From an uncultured Bacteroidales bacterium (GTDB lineage: Bacteria > Bacteroidota > Bacteroidia > Bacteroidales > P3): a stretch of DNA of 14,579 nt. Positions 1 through 7,704 of this stretch are shown here, in pieces. The position numbers and the translations under genes are program-made. The stretch spans positions 1 to 14,579 of the forward strand of contig CALCUN010000040.1 in assembly GCA_937906975.1 (NCBI GenBank). The letters are read 5' to 3'. The notes beneath the pieces were generated by a model. That model was not told the origin of the DNA and did no database searches. It saw only the letters and a program-made list of their open reading frames with translations. How positions within the stretch are numbered: position 1 is the stretch's first letter; each line of letters opens with the position of its first letter.

Positions 1-2
1 AT

Positions 3-1979
3 GACTTGGCTACTGTTCTTTCTCAAATACCTGCTTCAACTATTGCAAACATTGAAGTTATCACAAACCCTTCTGCAAAATATGACCCTGAGGGAATGAG
101 TGGTATTATCAATATTAAATTAAAGGAAAAGGGAAACAAGGGATTGAGTGGTAACATTAACCTTACAGGAGGTAGTGCTGTGGAAAAATTTTTCCCAAGA
201 ACAAATGGTAGTGCAGGAATTAACTACTCTACAAAGAAGTGGGGATTTTCTGCTTCTGTGGACGGACGTTTCAATGAAAGAGGTAGAAGAAGCGACAATA
301 TGAAACTTTTGTTCAACAACACAAGAGACGGTTTGGAAGCATGGATGAGAAGCCAACAAACAGGTAATTCAACAAATTTAAGCGGTGGAGGAAAAATAGG
401 ATTCGATTGGTACATTGACGATAAGACGTCTTTAACAATTGCTTACAATGGAAGAGTTCACGGACACCCTACTGATGGTGCCATCATTGCGAATGAAAAC
501 CTTTTAGACCAAAGATTTGGAACAGACACCTCTTTATATTCTGCTCGTAGTTTAGACCAAATTACAACAGGAAACAGCAATGGAAACTTCAATACCTTTT
601 CTTTAAACTTTTCTAAACAATTTGACAATCCGGAACAAGAATTGATGATTGACGCTAACTGGAATATCGGAAGACATTACAGAGAAAGCTCTCAAATATT
701 AGACTATTGGAATCCGACTATGCCAAATTACGAAAAAAGAGACGTATCGGAATCAGACAATAAAAGAGCTGTGGTAAACATCAACTACTCTCATCCTTTT
801 TCTGAAACATTGAAAATGGAAGTTGGTTACAATCTAAACTATTCTAACCGTTATTCTATCTACGATTATTACTTAAATGGCAACGATGTTAGAAACGATG
901 ACATGAGTTATGAGTTTTACAACAAAGAATACATCAATGCAATTTATGCAACAGTGGGATATTCTTACGGAAAACTAAGCGGTCAATTAGGATTAAGAGG
1001 AGAAATCACAAGCTTAAACGGAAGAAAAGAAATGTTGGGAAAAGAAAACGACTCGATAAACAAACAATACATCTCTCCTTTCCCTACACTTCACCTTTCT
1101 TACCAAATCACAGATATGCAATCGGCTCAACTTTCTTATTCAAGAAGAATCAACCGTCCTAACATGTGGACAATGATGCCGAACGTGGATTTATCAAACC
1201 CTGAACACATTCGCTTTGGTAATCCAAACATCGACCCTGAATATACAGATGCTGTGGAATTGGGTTATTCTATAATCCTTCCTTCAACAACTATTTTCAC
1301 TTCTGCTTATTATCGTCAAACAAACAACAGAATATCTTGGTTTAATTTCCTTTGGACAGAAGAAAATGCAATAAAATATGGATTTGAATGGGTATTGGAT
1401 ATTGCAGGAGACGAAGTAGATAAAGGAAAACTTGCACAAACAAGCTTAAATATTGAAAAGAGTGTAAACTACGGATTAGAACTTATCATCGATCAACAAA
1501 TAACAAAATGGTGGAAAATAAACGTTAGTGCAAACCTATTTGGAAACTACACTGACGCAACTATGATTAACGACAAAGAAATACGTTCTTTCAACTGGGA
1601 TGCTAAGTTAAATTCTACAATGAACCTACCTCACGAATGGACTATTCAAACCTCTGCAATGTATTTCGCAGCAAGCAAGACAATTCAAGGCGAAAGAGCA
1701 GCACGTTTCTTCTCTGACATTGCAATAAAGAAAAACATAAACAAGAAAATCACGCTTTCTTTGAGATATGCCGATATTTTCCGTACAGCAGGACATAACT
1801 CTACAACAATAACAGACGATTACATCTCATTCCGCCGAGGAAGACCTTATCGTCAATCACTTACTTTAAACTTCTCTTATAGATTTGGCGATGGAAAACC
1901 AATGAAGAAAGCACCTAAAAAGCACTTAGACAACGGAGCTGGTGGAGAAGCCGGTGGAGGTGAAGATGGCGGCGAATAA
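3..1979 (+). CDS. TonB-dependent receptor, outer-membrane beta-barrel family (5' partial)
   Basis: This is the C-terminal part of an outer-membrane receptor of the kind that takes up ligands with TonB energy. The reading frame is open from base 3 at the window edge, so the true start, the signal peptide and most of the plug lie outside. A TTG at base 6 is not a credible start, because the first visible residues (LSQIPASTIANIEVITNP, then AKYDPEGMSGIINI) are the end of a plug domain. The rest is a barrel of alternating aromatic and polar strands with family-typical stretches such as SYSRRINRP and GNPNIDPEYTDAVELGY. The last strand is LTLNFSYRFGDG. A tail of about 30 residues follows, first Lys-rich and then Gly/Glu-rich (GAGGEAGGGEDGGE), longer and more acidic than usual. 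The family resembles Pfam OMP_b-brl_3. The ligand cannot be told, and there is no SusD-like partner in view. Confidence 0.9.
   Translation, partial: DLATVLSQIPASTIANIEVITNPSAKYDPEGMSGIINIKLKEKGNKGLSGNINLTGGSAVEKFFPRTNGSAGINYSTKKWGFSASVDGRFNERGRRSDNMKLLFNNTRDGLEAWMRSQQTGNSTNLSGGGKIGFDWYIDDKTSLTIAYNGRVHGHPTDGAIIANENLLDQRFGTDTSLYSARSLDQITTGNSNGNFNTFSLNFSKQFDNPEQELMIDANWNIGRHYRESSQILDYWNPTMPNYEKRDVSESDNKRAVVNINYSHPFSETLKMEVGYNLNYSNRYSIYDYYLNGNDVRNDDMSYEFYNKEYINAIYATVGYSYGKLSGQLGLRGEITSLNGRKEMLGKENDSINKQYISPFPTLHLSYQITDMQSAQLSYSRRINRPNMWTMMPNVDLSNPEHIRFGNPNIDPEYTDAVELGYSIILPSTTIFTSAYYRQTNNRISWFNFLWTEENAIKYGFEWVLDIAGDEVDKGKLAQTSLNIEKSVNYGLELIIDQQITKWWKINVSANLFGNYTDATMINDKEIRSFNWDAKLNSTMNLPHEWTIQTSAMYFAASKTIQGERAARFFSDIAIKKNINKKITLSLRYADIFRTAGHNSTTITDDYISFRRGRPYRQSLTLNFSYRFGDGKPMKKAPKKHLDNGAGGEAGGGEDGGE
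1956..1960 (+). promoter_or_regulatory. Shine-Dalgarno sequence inside the receptor 3' end
   Basis: GGAGG sits 5 bases before the ATG at 1966 and is formed by the Gly/Glu codons of the receptor tail. It decides the start of the downstream gene. Strong Shine-Dalgarno sites are uncommon in Bacteroidetes, so it may instead be a by-product of the Gly-rich coding sequence. Confidence 0.5.
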
Positions 1980-2406
1980 ACCAAAATTAAATTTTCCTGA
2001 ATTTCCTCTCTCGATAAGACAAACCTCTTCGGGAGAGGAAATTTTTGATATAATCAGAAAGCAATTCGTTGCTCTCTCGCCAGAGGAATGGGTAAGACAA
2101 CACTGCATACACTTGCTTGTGAATTATTATCCAAAACAACTCATAGCAGTTGAAGGCTCCTTGGAGGTAAACAAGCAAAAGAAACGTTTTGATATATTAG
2201 TTTACGACAAAAATCTAAAACCCTTCCTTTTAGTTGAGTGTAAACGCACAGAGGTCGAAATAACGCAAAAGACAATAGACCAAGCCCTTGCCTATAATCA
2301 CACGCTCAACGCTCCAAACGTATTTTTAACAAACGGATTATCGCACTTTATTTTAAAAAAGCAAAGAGAAAATTTTATTTTTCTTAGCAATCTTCCGCTA
2401 ATGTAA
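1966..2406 (+). CDS. Stand-alone HsdR N-terminal-like PD-(D/E)XK protein
   Basis: A 146-residue protein resembling the nuclease-fold N-terminal domain of type I restriction HsdR subunits (HSDR_N_2-like), but without helicase or other domains. The PD-(D/E)XK signature is visible as Asp76 in RFDILVY and Glu91-Cys-Lys93 in LLVECKR, followed by Gln106 in TIDQALAYN, the usual order in this fold. No methylase or specificity gene is nearby, so a complete restriction system is not supported. Small stand-alone proteins of this type are common in Bacteroidetes and have no settled role. The ATG at 1966 is chosen because GGAGG lies 5 bases upstream (1956-1960). GTG codons at 1942, 1954 and 1960 would also be in frame. 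The ATG start overlaps the receptor's last 14 bases in another frame, which suggests translational coupling. Confidence 0.82.
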   Translation: MAANKPKLNFPEFPLSIRQTSSGEEIFDIIRKQFVALSPEEWVRQHCIHLLVNYYPKQLIAVEGSLEVNKQKKRFDILVYDKNLKPFLLVECKRTEVEITQKTIDQALAYNHTLNAPNVFLTNGLSHFILKKQRENFIFLSNLPLM

Positions 2407-2431
2407 AGAAAAAATTTTCTAATCCTAAGAT

Positions 2432-2638
2432 TTAATTTCCTTTTTTATTTTTCGCAGGCTTTTCCTTTGCTGACTTAACCTTATAACTGCCTATTTTATG
2501 ACTTTTCTTTAAGTTTTGCTCAGGTACTCCAACCATAACGGCCTCGCTACTTGATGAACATGATTGAAAAAACATAGGAACTCCTAAAAATAAACTCACT
2601 ATAAGAAAGAGGATTGTTGTTTTTTTTAATCTTTTCAT
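2432..2638 (-). CDS. Small lipoprotein, basic C-terminus
   Basis: A 68-residue predicted lipoprotein. A lysine-rich n-region (MKRLKK) leads into a hydrophobic stretch and a lipobox-like FFQSC. Cys27 is therefore the likely lipidated residue, followed by four serines. The mature part of about 42 residues has no recognisable domain and ends in a strongly basic segment (KVKSAKEKPAKNKKGN). No acidic residue cluster follows the cysteine, which would be the usual Bacteroidetes signal for export to the cell surface, so a periplasm-facing location is my inference. Its start is only 4 bases after the stop of the LysE-family gene on the same strand, so the two are probably co-transcribed. The function is unknown. 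Confidence 0.72.
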   Translation of the reverse strand: MKRLKKTTILFLIVSLFLGVPMFFQSCSSSSEAVMVGVPEQNLKKSHKIGSYKVKSAKEKPAKNKKGN

Positions 2639-2642
2639 AATC

Positions 2643-3290
2643 TTATTTAGATATATCTAATAAACTAACTTCGGGAAAGAATGGTGAGCAGGCTAAGTAT
2701 AGTCCAAAGAGAACTAAAATCACACCTACTACTCTATTTATCATCAAAACAACTTTCATTGTAAGAAAGTTTTTCAATTCATTGGCTATTGCACATTTTA
2801 CAATATCCATTAACAAAACGGTTATCAAGATAAAGGCTAAGAAAACTATTTGTAGATTTGTTTCATAGCTACTTGCAACGCTGATTGGCAAGAGCCAATA
2901 AATCCAAACGCCAGGATTTGCTACGTTAAAGACAAATCCTTTTGCGAAATATTTGAAGTGAAATTTTGTTTTAATGTTATCAATATCTCTTGTGGGTTGT
3001 ACTACTTGTTTTTTTGTAAAATTGTAAATTCCAAACAAGATTATTACTATTCCTCCTACTAAACCAAGTATTAATTGTGCTTTTTCTGAGGCGAAAAGCG
3101 AAGATAGTCCAAACCATGAGATAAACACCAAAATTATATCCGAAACAGAAATTCCGAAAGCAAGGTTAGCGCCTGCCTTAAAGCCGTGAGTGATACTTGT
3201 TTGCAAGAGCGAAAAAAAGGCTGGCCCTACCATGAAAGAGAGTGTAAAGCCAAATAAAATTCCTTGCATTATTACGTGAAAAAATCCCAT
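2643..3290 (-). CDS. LysE/RhtB-family membrane exporter
   Basis: A 215-residue inner-membrane protein with about six hydrophobic segments, the usual size for the LysE/RhtB family of amino-acid and small-metabolite exporters. Family marks are an N-terminal helix ending in FMVGPAFFSLLQ (residues 19-30), where family members have a G-P motif, the following THGFKAG loop and GISVSD segment, and NPGVWIYWL (125-133) at the start of the second half. The middle loop (about 92-112) is basic and cytoplasmic. The start shown gives the full first helix. Met8 is an alternative start that leaves the core intact. The substrate cannot be inferred. It is first in a likely two-gene transcript with the downstream lipoprotein and is divergent from ribBA. 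Confidence 0.87.
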   Translation of the reverse strand: MGFFHVIMQGILFGFTLSFMVGPAFFSLLQTSITHGFKAGANLAFGISVSDIILVFISWFGLSSLFASEKAQLILGLVGGIVIILFGIYNFTKKQVVQPTRDIDNIKTKFHFKYFAKGFVFNVANPGVWIYWLLPISVASSYETNLQIVFLAFILITVLLMDIVKCAIANELKNFLTMKVVLMINRVVGVILVLFGLYLACSPFFPEVSLLDISK

Positions 3291-3310
3291 ATATTCTATT
3301 CTTTATGAGT

Positions 3311-3319
3311 GCAAAGATA
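3311..3319 (-). promoter_or_regulatory. Bacteroidetes-type -7 element for the LysE-family gene
   Basis: On the minus strand this reads TATCTTTGC, a match to the Bacteroidetes TAnnTTTG -7 consensus, placed 21 bases before the start codon at 3290. No convincing -33 TTG was found at the expected spacing, so the call rests on the -7 match and its position. Confidence 0.5.
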
Positions 3320-3372
3320 CAAAAACTTACAAGAAGAATGTATTTTTAAGCCATATTTCAAAGAAAATTACG

Positions 3373-3381
3373 TATATTTGC
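3373..3381 (+). promoter_or_regulatory. Bacteroidetes-type -7 element for ribBA
   Basis: TATATTTGC matches TAnnTTTG and lies 31 bases before the ribBA start. With the minus-strand element at 3311-3319 it makes the 122-base gap 3291-3412 a divergent promoter region. A clear -33 TTG is lacking. I saw no FMN riboswitch features here; the gap is too short for the multi-helix aptamer. Confidence 0.5.
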
Positions 3382-3412
3382 AAATTGGTAAAAATGATAA
3401 TACACAAAACTA

Positions 3413-4621
3413 ATGGATATAAAACTAAATACAATAGAAGAAGCAATTGCAGATTTCAAAGAAGGTAAATTTGTAATAGTGGTTGATGACGAGGATAGAG
3501 AGAATGAAGGAGATTTCATCATCGCCGCTGAAAAAATAACGCCTGAAAAGGTTAATTTTATGCTTAAGGAGGGTCGTGGCGTATTGTGTGCTCCTATCAC
3601 TATGCAACGTTGTAAAGAATTAGAATTGGATAAACAAGTTAATGACAATACTTCTATTCTTGGAACTCCTTTCACTGTAACTGTTGATAAGATTGAGGGT
3701 TGTTCAACAGGAGTTTCTACTCACGATAGAGCAGAAACTATTAAGGCTTTGGCTGACCCTAATTCTACTCCTGAGACTTTTGGTCGTCCAGGACACATCA
3801 ATCCTTTGTATGCTCAAGATGAAGGTGTATTGAAACGTGCAGGACACACTGAGGCTTCAATTGACCTTGCTCGTCTAGCAGGGCTTCAACCTGCTGCCGC
3901 TCTTATCGAAATCATGAACGAAGACGGTACTATGGCGAGAATGCCTGAGTTATTGAAAAAGTCAAAAGAATATGGCATAAAGATAGTAACTATAAAGGAT
4001 TTAATAGCTTATAGAGTTCAACACGAAACTCTTATCAATAGAGAGCAAGAGGTTTCTCTTCCTACTCAATGGGGCGATTTCAAATTGATAGCCTATACTG
4101 AAAAAGGAAAGGACAATACACACATGGTGTTGAAAAAAGGTGAGTGGGATAAGGACGAGCCTATTTTATGCAGGGTTCACTCTTCTTGTGCAACAGGTGA
4201 TATTTTTGGTTCTTGTAAATGTGATTGTGGAGCTCAACTTCACACTGCTATGGAGATGATTGACAAAGAAGGTAAGGGAATGGTGGTTTACATGAGTCAA
4301 GAAGGAAGAGGAATTGGCTTGGTAAACAAACTTAAAGCTTATCACTTGCAAGAACAAGGTATGGATACAGTAGATGCAAACCTTGCTTTAGGATTTAAGG
4401 CTGATGAAAGAGATTACGGAATTGGTGCTCAAATAATCAGAGATATGGGCGCAACTAAAATTCGCTTAATTTCTAACAATCCTAAAAAGAGAAGCGGACT
4501 TGAAGGCTATGGCATTCAAATTGTTGATACAGTGCCTATTATTATAGAGCCTACAAAGCACAACGAACGCTACTTAAAAACAAAAAAAGAACGCATGGGA
4601 CATAATTTACCCATAGAATAA
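3413..4621 (+). CDS. ribBA: Bifunctional 3,4-dihydroxy-2-butanone-4-phosphate synthase / GTP cyclohydrolase II
   Basis: A 402-residue cytoplasmic enzyme with the full length of RibBA fusions. The N-terminal half (about 1-200) converts ribulose 5-phosphate to 3,4-dihydroxy-2-butanone 4-phosphate. It shows [10 protein letters not shown] (25-34, acidic metal/substrate loop), [10 protein letters not shown] with His104, RPGHINPLY (His128) and [14 protein letters not shown]. The C-terminal half (about 205-402) is GTP cyclohydrolase II, which opens the imidazole ring of GTP. Its zinc ligands are visible as Cys259, Cys270 and Cys272 in [19 protein letters not shown], followed by [11 protein letters not shown] and ISNNPKK. 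Both halves keep their key residues, so both activities are expected. No other riboflavin gene is adjacent. It appears to be transcribed alone from the promoter just upstream. Confidence 0.97.
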   Translation: MDIKLNTIEEAIADFKEGKFVIVVDDEDRENEGDFIIAAEKITPEKVNFMLKEGRGVLCAPITMQRCKELELDKQVNDNTSILGTPFTVTVDKIEGCSTGVSTHDRAETIKALADPNSTPETFGRPGHINPLYAQDEGVLKRAGHTEASIDLARLAGLQPAAALIEIMNEDGTMARMPELLKKSKEYGIKIVTIKDLIAYRVQHETLINREQEVSLPTQWGDFKLIAYTEKGKDNTHMVLKKGEWDKDEPILCRVHSSCATGDIFGSCKCDCGAQLHTAMEMIDKEGKGMVVYMSQEGRGIGLVNKLKAYHLQEQGMDTVDANLALGFKADERDYGIGAQIIRDMGATKIRLISNNPKKRSGLEGYGIQIVDTVPIIIEPTKHNERYLKTKKERMGHNLPIE

Positions 4622-4643
4622 TGCGTTATTAAAAAAATAAAGT

Positions 4644-4652
4644 TATATTTGC
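4644..4652 (+). promoter_or_regulatory. Bacteroidetes-type -7 element for the zapB-like/zapA unit
   Basis: TATATTTGC, the same sequence as the ribBA element, 21 bases before the start codon at 4674 and only 22 bases after the ribBA stop. It suggests separate transcription of the cell-division pair. The -33 region is not recognisable. Confidence 0.5.
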
Positions 4653-4673
4653 ACTTGATAATCTTCTAACATT

Positions 4674-4958
4674 ATGGAGAAATTGCAAACAATAATTGAT
4701 GAAATAGAAAATAAGGTTTTTGTTTTAGTGGATAAAATCCAAAAATTAGAAAATGAAAACCTTAAACTAAAACAGGCTAATATTGAGTTGTTAGAAGAAA
4801 AGCAAGAGTTAATTAACAAAATTGAAAAATTAGAAACAAAAGAAAAAACAAAGCAACGAGAAGAGACTGAGGAATTTAAAACGAAAATAGACGAATTGTT
4901 GCGTAAGGTAGAAAAAAGTTTGGCATTACTAATTTCGAGCGAAAATCATAATAACTAA
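4674..4958 (+). CDS. Small coiled-coil protein, ZapB-like by context
   Basis: A 94-residue, highly charged protein that is almost entirely predicted coiled coil: heptad-spaced Leu/Ile residues run through EKLQTIIDEIENKV, KIQKLENENLKLKQAN and ELINKIEKLETKEK, then a second helix DELLRKVEKSLALL. There is no signal peptide or membrane segment, so it is cytoplasmic. It lies 3 bases before zapA and shares its likely promoter. Its size, coiled-coil form and partner gene suggest a role like ZapB, which links ZapA to the FtsZ ring. That is inference from context, since coiled coils give little specific homology. It could equally be an unrelated structural protein. Confidence 0.8.
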   Translation: MEKLQTIIDEIENKVFVLVDKIQKLENENLKLKQANIELLEEKQELINKIEKLETKEKTKQREETEEFKTKIDELLRKVEKSLALLISSENHNN

Positions 4959-4961
4959 ACT

Positions 4962-5258
4962 ATGGAAGAGGACGTAAGAATTGAATTAGATATTGCAAAT
5001 AGAATATATAAAGTCAATATCAAGGACAAGGATAAAGAGATTTTCAAAAAAGCCTCTGAAATAGTTAATGAAACACTAAAAAAATATGCGAGTATGTACT
5101 CATATAAAGATAATCAAGACTTACTTGCTATGGTGCTTTTACAATATATGACCTCTTATATAAAGATTCAGCAAAATGCAAACGAATCAAATAATAAGAA
5201 AATAGAAAATAGATTAACCGAATTGGATAAATATCTTACAGAGATATTAGACAAATAA
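4962..5258 (+). CDS. zapA: Cell division protein ZapA
   Basis: A 98-residue cytoplasmic protein of the ZapA family, which bundles FtsZ filaments at the division site. The N-terminal part (EDVRIELDIANRIYKVNI) is the small beta/alpha head that starts in most ZapA proteins with a short strand, then a helix around KEIFKKASEIVNETLKKY. The segment NQDLLAMVLLQYMTSYIK corresponds to the conserved start of the long tetramer-forming helix, continuing as a coiled coil to the end (ENRLTELDKYLTEILDK). The length is normal for the family. It follows the coiled-coil gene by 3 bases, and a 6S-like RNA follows it within a few bases, an order that parallels zapA-ssrS in Escherichia coli and supports the call. 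Confidence 0.9.
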   Translation: MEEDVRIELDIANRIYKVNIKDKDKEIFKKASEIVNETLKKYASMYSYKDNQDLLAMVLLQYMTSYIKIQQNANESNNKKIENRLTELDKYLTEILDK

Positions 5259-5259
5259 T

Positions 5260-5461
5260 ATACCGCATCGATTCTTATAAAATCAGTTACGTAAATTCAA
5301 CAGAAAAAACATTAAACGAGAACGCTCATTTTGGATAAAACAGGCCTCAATCCTTAGGATTCTCTTTCGAGACGGTGGAAGTTTGATAACAAAAGGCACT
5401 CAAAACTTATCATATTAGGAGTTTACACGCTCCGTTTTAAAGAAAAGATGCGGTTTTTTTC
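5260..5461 (+). ncRNA. ssrS: Probable 6S RNA
   Basis: The stretch between zapA and rny has no reading frame but can form a long closed RNA. Bases 5262-5269 (ACCGCATC) pair perfectly with 5447-5454 (GATGCGGT), and a run of eight T follows, so the closing stem is also the terminator. Inside, 5314-5318 (AAACG) pairs with 5433-5437, TGATAA (5384-5389) with TTATCA (5407-5412), and AATCC (5349-5353) with GGATT (5357-5361). This gives a rod of about 190 bases with unpaired central stretches, as 6S RNA has. 6S RNA binds the housekeeping RNA polymerase by mimicking an open promoter. In E. coli ssrS also directly follows zapA. A possible own promoter is TTG at 5223 with TATTAG at 5245. I assign it from length, stem, terminator and synteny, not from a covariance-model hit. 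tmRNA is excluded by length and by the absence of a 3' CCA-type acceptor end. Confidence 0.72.
5447..5461 (+). terminator. 3' stem and U-run ending the 6S-like RNA
   Basis: GATGCGG followed by TTTTTTTT forms the 3' strand of the long-range stem with 5262-5269. The U-run is typical of intrinsic termination, although the stem partner is about 180 bases upstream rather than in a local hairpin. Confidence 0.6.
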
Positions 5462-5535
5462 GCAATAGTTTTCGTAAACATTTCTTCTCTCTCCGAATAA
5501 GTTGCCATATTTATAAATAATAAACACTAATAATT

Positions 5536-7077
5536 ATGGTATTTGTATATATCCTTATCGGATTAGTAGTTGGTTTAGGAGTTGGCATACTTCTATCTCA
5601 CACAAGTTTGAAAAAAAACTTGGAAAAAAAGAGTTTAGATTTATTAAAGGAGGCTGAAGAAAAAGCCGAAATAATAAAAAAAGAAAAGATGTTGCAAGCA
5701 AAAGAAAAATTCTTGCAACTAAAAGGCGAGCACGAAAAACAAGTTCAAGAACGCAACAACAAAGTAATGCAAGCCGAAAACAAAATCAAACAAAAAGAAC
5801 AAACCCTTAACCAAAAGGTAGAAGAACTTCAAAAGAAAAGCAACGAATTTCTTCAAGCAAAAGAAAACCTTAACAAACAAGTAGAAAAATTACAATTAAG
5901 ACAACAAGAAGTTGAAAAAACCTACAAAGAAAGCGTTACTAAATTAGAACAAATTGCAGGTCTATCAGCAGAAGAAGCAAAAGCTCAACTTGTAGAAACA
6001 CTTACCGAAGAAGCAAGAGATGAGGCAATGAGCAAAATTATGGATATTGTTGAAGAAGCAAAACTAACAGCTAATCAACAAGCCAAAAAAATAGTGATAG
6101 AATCCATTCAACGCACTGCAACAGAAAACGCTATTGAAAACACAGTATCAGTCTTTAACTTAGAAAGCGAAGAAGTAAAAGGAAGAATCATAGGACGTGA
6201 AGGAAGAAACATTCGTACGCTTGAAAACCTAACAGGCGTAGAAGTAATCATAGACGACTCGCCAGATGCAATCTTACTTTCATGCTTTGACCCAGTAAGA
6301 AGAGAAATCGCAAGACTATCTCTACACAAACTTGTAACCGATGGACGTATCCACCCAGCAAGAATAGAAGAAGTCGTTTCAAAAACAAAGAAACAAATCG
6401 AACAAGAAGTAATAGAAACAGGAAAACGTACTTGCATCGACCTTGGAATAATGAACCTACACCCTGAACTAATCAGAATAGTAGGAAAGATGAAGTATCG
6501 TTCTTCATACGGACAAAATCTATTGCAACACTCTCGCGAAGTAGCTAACCTTTGTGCAACAATGGCAAGCGAATTAGGATTAAATCCAAAGATAGCAAAA
6601 AGAGCAGGATTACTTCACGACATAGGAAAAGTTCCAGATAACGAACCAGAACTTCCACACGCAATTCACGGTATGAAGCTTGCAGAAAAATACAAAGAAA
6701 AACCAGAAGTATGCAACGCTATCGGAGCACACCACGACGAAATCGAAATGGAAAGCCTTTATGCACCAATCGTACAAGTGTGTGATGCCATTTCAGGAGC
6801 AAGACCAGGAGCAAGACGAGAAGTTGTTGAGGCTTACATCAACCGATTAAACAAATTGGAAGAAATGGCAATGAGTTACAACGGAGTAGTTAAGACTTAC
6901 GCAATCCAAGCCGGAAGAGAATTAAGAGTTATCGTTTCAGCAGAAAAAGTATCAGACGCAGAAGCAAACCAAATCTCAATGGACTTATCAAAACGCATAC
7001 AAAGCGAAATGGTATTCCCAGGAATGATAAAAGTAACCGTAATACGCGAAACACGTTCCGTAAACTACGCAAAATAA
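5536..7077 (+). CDS. rny: Ribonuclease Y
   Basis: A 513-residue membrane-anchored endoribonuclease that starts mRNA decay. Domains in order: an N-terminal membrane helix ([19 protein letters not shown], residues 2-20), a long Lys/Glu/Gln-rich coiled coil (about 25-200), a KH RNA-binding domain with [12 protein letters not shown] at 216-227, and an HD metal-dependent hydrolase domain with HDIGK at 361-365, then GAHHDE and a C-terminal domain ending in [11 protein letters not shown]. All the expected catalytic residues are present and the length is normal for the family. The ATG at 5536 places the membrane helix at the very N-terminus, as in known RNase Y. It follows the 6S-like RNA terminator by about 75 bases. 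That gap is A+T-rich and I could not identify a firm promoter in it. A bidirectional terminator lies 24 bases after the stop. Confidence 0.97.
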   Translation: MVFVYILIGLVVGLGVGILLSHTSLKKNLEKKSLDLLKEAEEKAEIIKKEKMLQAKEKFLQLKGEHEKQVQERNNKVMQAENKIKQKEQTLNQKVEELQKKSNEFLQAKENLNKQVEKLQLRQQEVEKTYKESVTKLEQIAGLSAEEAKAQLVETLTEEARDEAMSKIMDIVEEAKLTANQQAKKIVIESIQRTATENAIENTVSVFNLESEEVKGRIIGREGRNIRTLENLTGVEVIIDDSPDAILLSCFDPVRREIARLSLHKLVTDGRIHPARIEEVVSKTKKQIEQEVIETGKRTCIDLGIMNLHPELIRIVGKMKYRSSYGQNLLQHSREVANLCATMASELGLNPKIAKRAGLLHDIGKVPDNEPELPHAIHGMKLAEKYKEKPEVCNAIGAHHDEIEMESLYAPIVQVCDAISGARPGARREVVEAYINRLNKLEEMAMSYNGVVKTYAIQAGRELRVIVSAEKVSDAEANQISMDLSKRIQSEMVFPGMIKVTVIRETRSVNYAK

Positions 7078-7101
7078 AGAAAACAATAAACATAAAAAAA
7101 C

Positions 7102-7131
7102 AAAAGCCGTATCAATCGATGCGGCTTTTTT
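7102..7131. terminator. Bidirectional intrinsic terminator between rny and the prolyl-tRNA editing gene
   Basis: A 12-bp hairpin with arms 7102-7113 (AAAAGCCGTATC) and 7118-7129 (GATGCGGCTTTT), one G-T pair and a 4-base AATC loop. A T-run follows on the plus strand. An A-rich run precedes it (7092-7105) and gives a U-run on the minus strand, so it can end both convergent transcripts. Confidence 0.88.
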
Positions 7132-7143
7132 ATTTTTCCATTC

Positions 7144-7671
7144 CTAATACAAGGTCAAATATTCGTAATCATTTCCTATGATTTCAAGATAGCGTTCAAA
7201 CTCATCTCGTTTTATCACCACCGTACCTCTGCAATCATTTGGGTGGAATGAAAGAGTGTCGGCTGATTTAAGCTTTTCATCAAGGAAAAGATAGACATGA
7301 TGCTCCTGATCGTTAATCAAGCCAAACGGAGAAACACTTCCCGGCTCTAAGCCTAAATATTTCATCATTCTTTCAGGCGAAGCAAACGATAGTTTACCAC
7401 AAGAAGGCAAGCCTTGCGAAATAAGTCTTGCTTTAAGTCTTTGTTCCAAATCGTGAATATCCAATTCATAATCGCAATGAAAGCAAACCAAATAGTGCTT
7501 ATTACCTTTGTGATTGCGGAAAAAGAGATTCTTGCAATGAACACTACCATCATCTTTCCACCAACGCTTTGCCTCCTCTATTGTCTTACCCTCAGGGTGA
7601 AGATAATGAGAAAACTCTATCCTATTCTCTTGTAAAAAATTCAAGACTTTGTCAATTCTTTCGTTTTCCAT
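7144..7671 (-). CDS. Prolyl-tRNA editing protein, YbaK/ProX family
   Basis: A 175-residue cytoplasmic protein of the YbaK/aminoacyl-tRNA deacylase fold, close to stand-alone ProX (PrdX), which removes alanine mischarged onto tRNA-Pro. Visible family marks are an N-terminal helix and HPEGKTIEEAK, the substrate-pocket segment HCKNLFFRN with the conserved Lys47, KHYLVCFHCD (strand, 58-67), a GLEPGSVSPFGLIND loop (107-121) with the G-x-x-x-P motif, and the late FHPND segment (142-146). The length matches single-domain family members and no ProRS domain is attached. It is a single gene convergent with rny. Its exact editing specificity (Ala versus Cys) is inferred from family resemblance and is not shown by the sequence. 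Confidence 0.88.
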   Translation of the reverse strand: MENERIDKVLNFLQENRIEFSHYLHPEGKTIEEAKRWWKDDGSVHCKNLFFRNHKGNKHYLVCFHCDYELDIHDLEQRLKARLISQGLPSCGKLSFASPERMMKYLGLEPGSVSPFGLINDQEHHVYLFLDEKLKSADTLSFHPNDCRGTVVIKRDEFERYLEIIGNDYEYLTLY

Positions 7672-7695
7672 AACAATTTTTTTATTTCTTCAAAT

Positions 7696-7704
7696 GCAAA
7701 GATA
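7696..7704 (-). promoter_or_regulatory. Bacteroidetes-type -7 element for the prolyl-tRNA editing gene
   Basis: On the minus strand this reads TATCTTTGC, identical to the element before the LysE-family gene, 25 bases before the start codon at 7671. The sequence immediately upstream on the minus strand is the repeat region 7704-7741, with no clear -33 TTG. Confidence 0.5.

Noticed and set aside
1966..2406. Type I restriction-modification locus
   Set aside because: Only the N-terminal nuclease-fold domain is present. No HsdM, HsdS or motor domains occur in the window.
2407..2431. A/T hairpin (AGAAAA...TTTTCT) between the two convergent genes as a terminator
   Set aside because: The loop would be only 2 bases and the stem has almost no G-C pairs, so it is unlikely to be stable.
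2620..2627. Run of eight A (coding strand) early in the lipoprotein gene as a phase-variation switch
   Set aside because: The tract encodes the normal Lys-Lys of the signal peptide n-region, and such runs are common in this A+T-rich genome.
3291..3412. Possible FMN riboswitch before ribBA
   Set aside because: The gap is 122 bases, is largely A+T-rich, and contains divergent promoters. I could not find the conserved multi-helix FMN aptamer motifs.
5260..5461. tmRNA or SRP RNA as the identity of the intergenic RNA
   Set aside because: At about 190 bases it is too short for tmRNA, and it has no tRNA-like ends or tag frame. I saw no SRP domain IV hairpin with the conserved internal loops and tetraloop.
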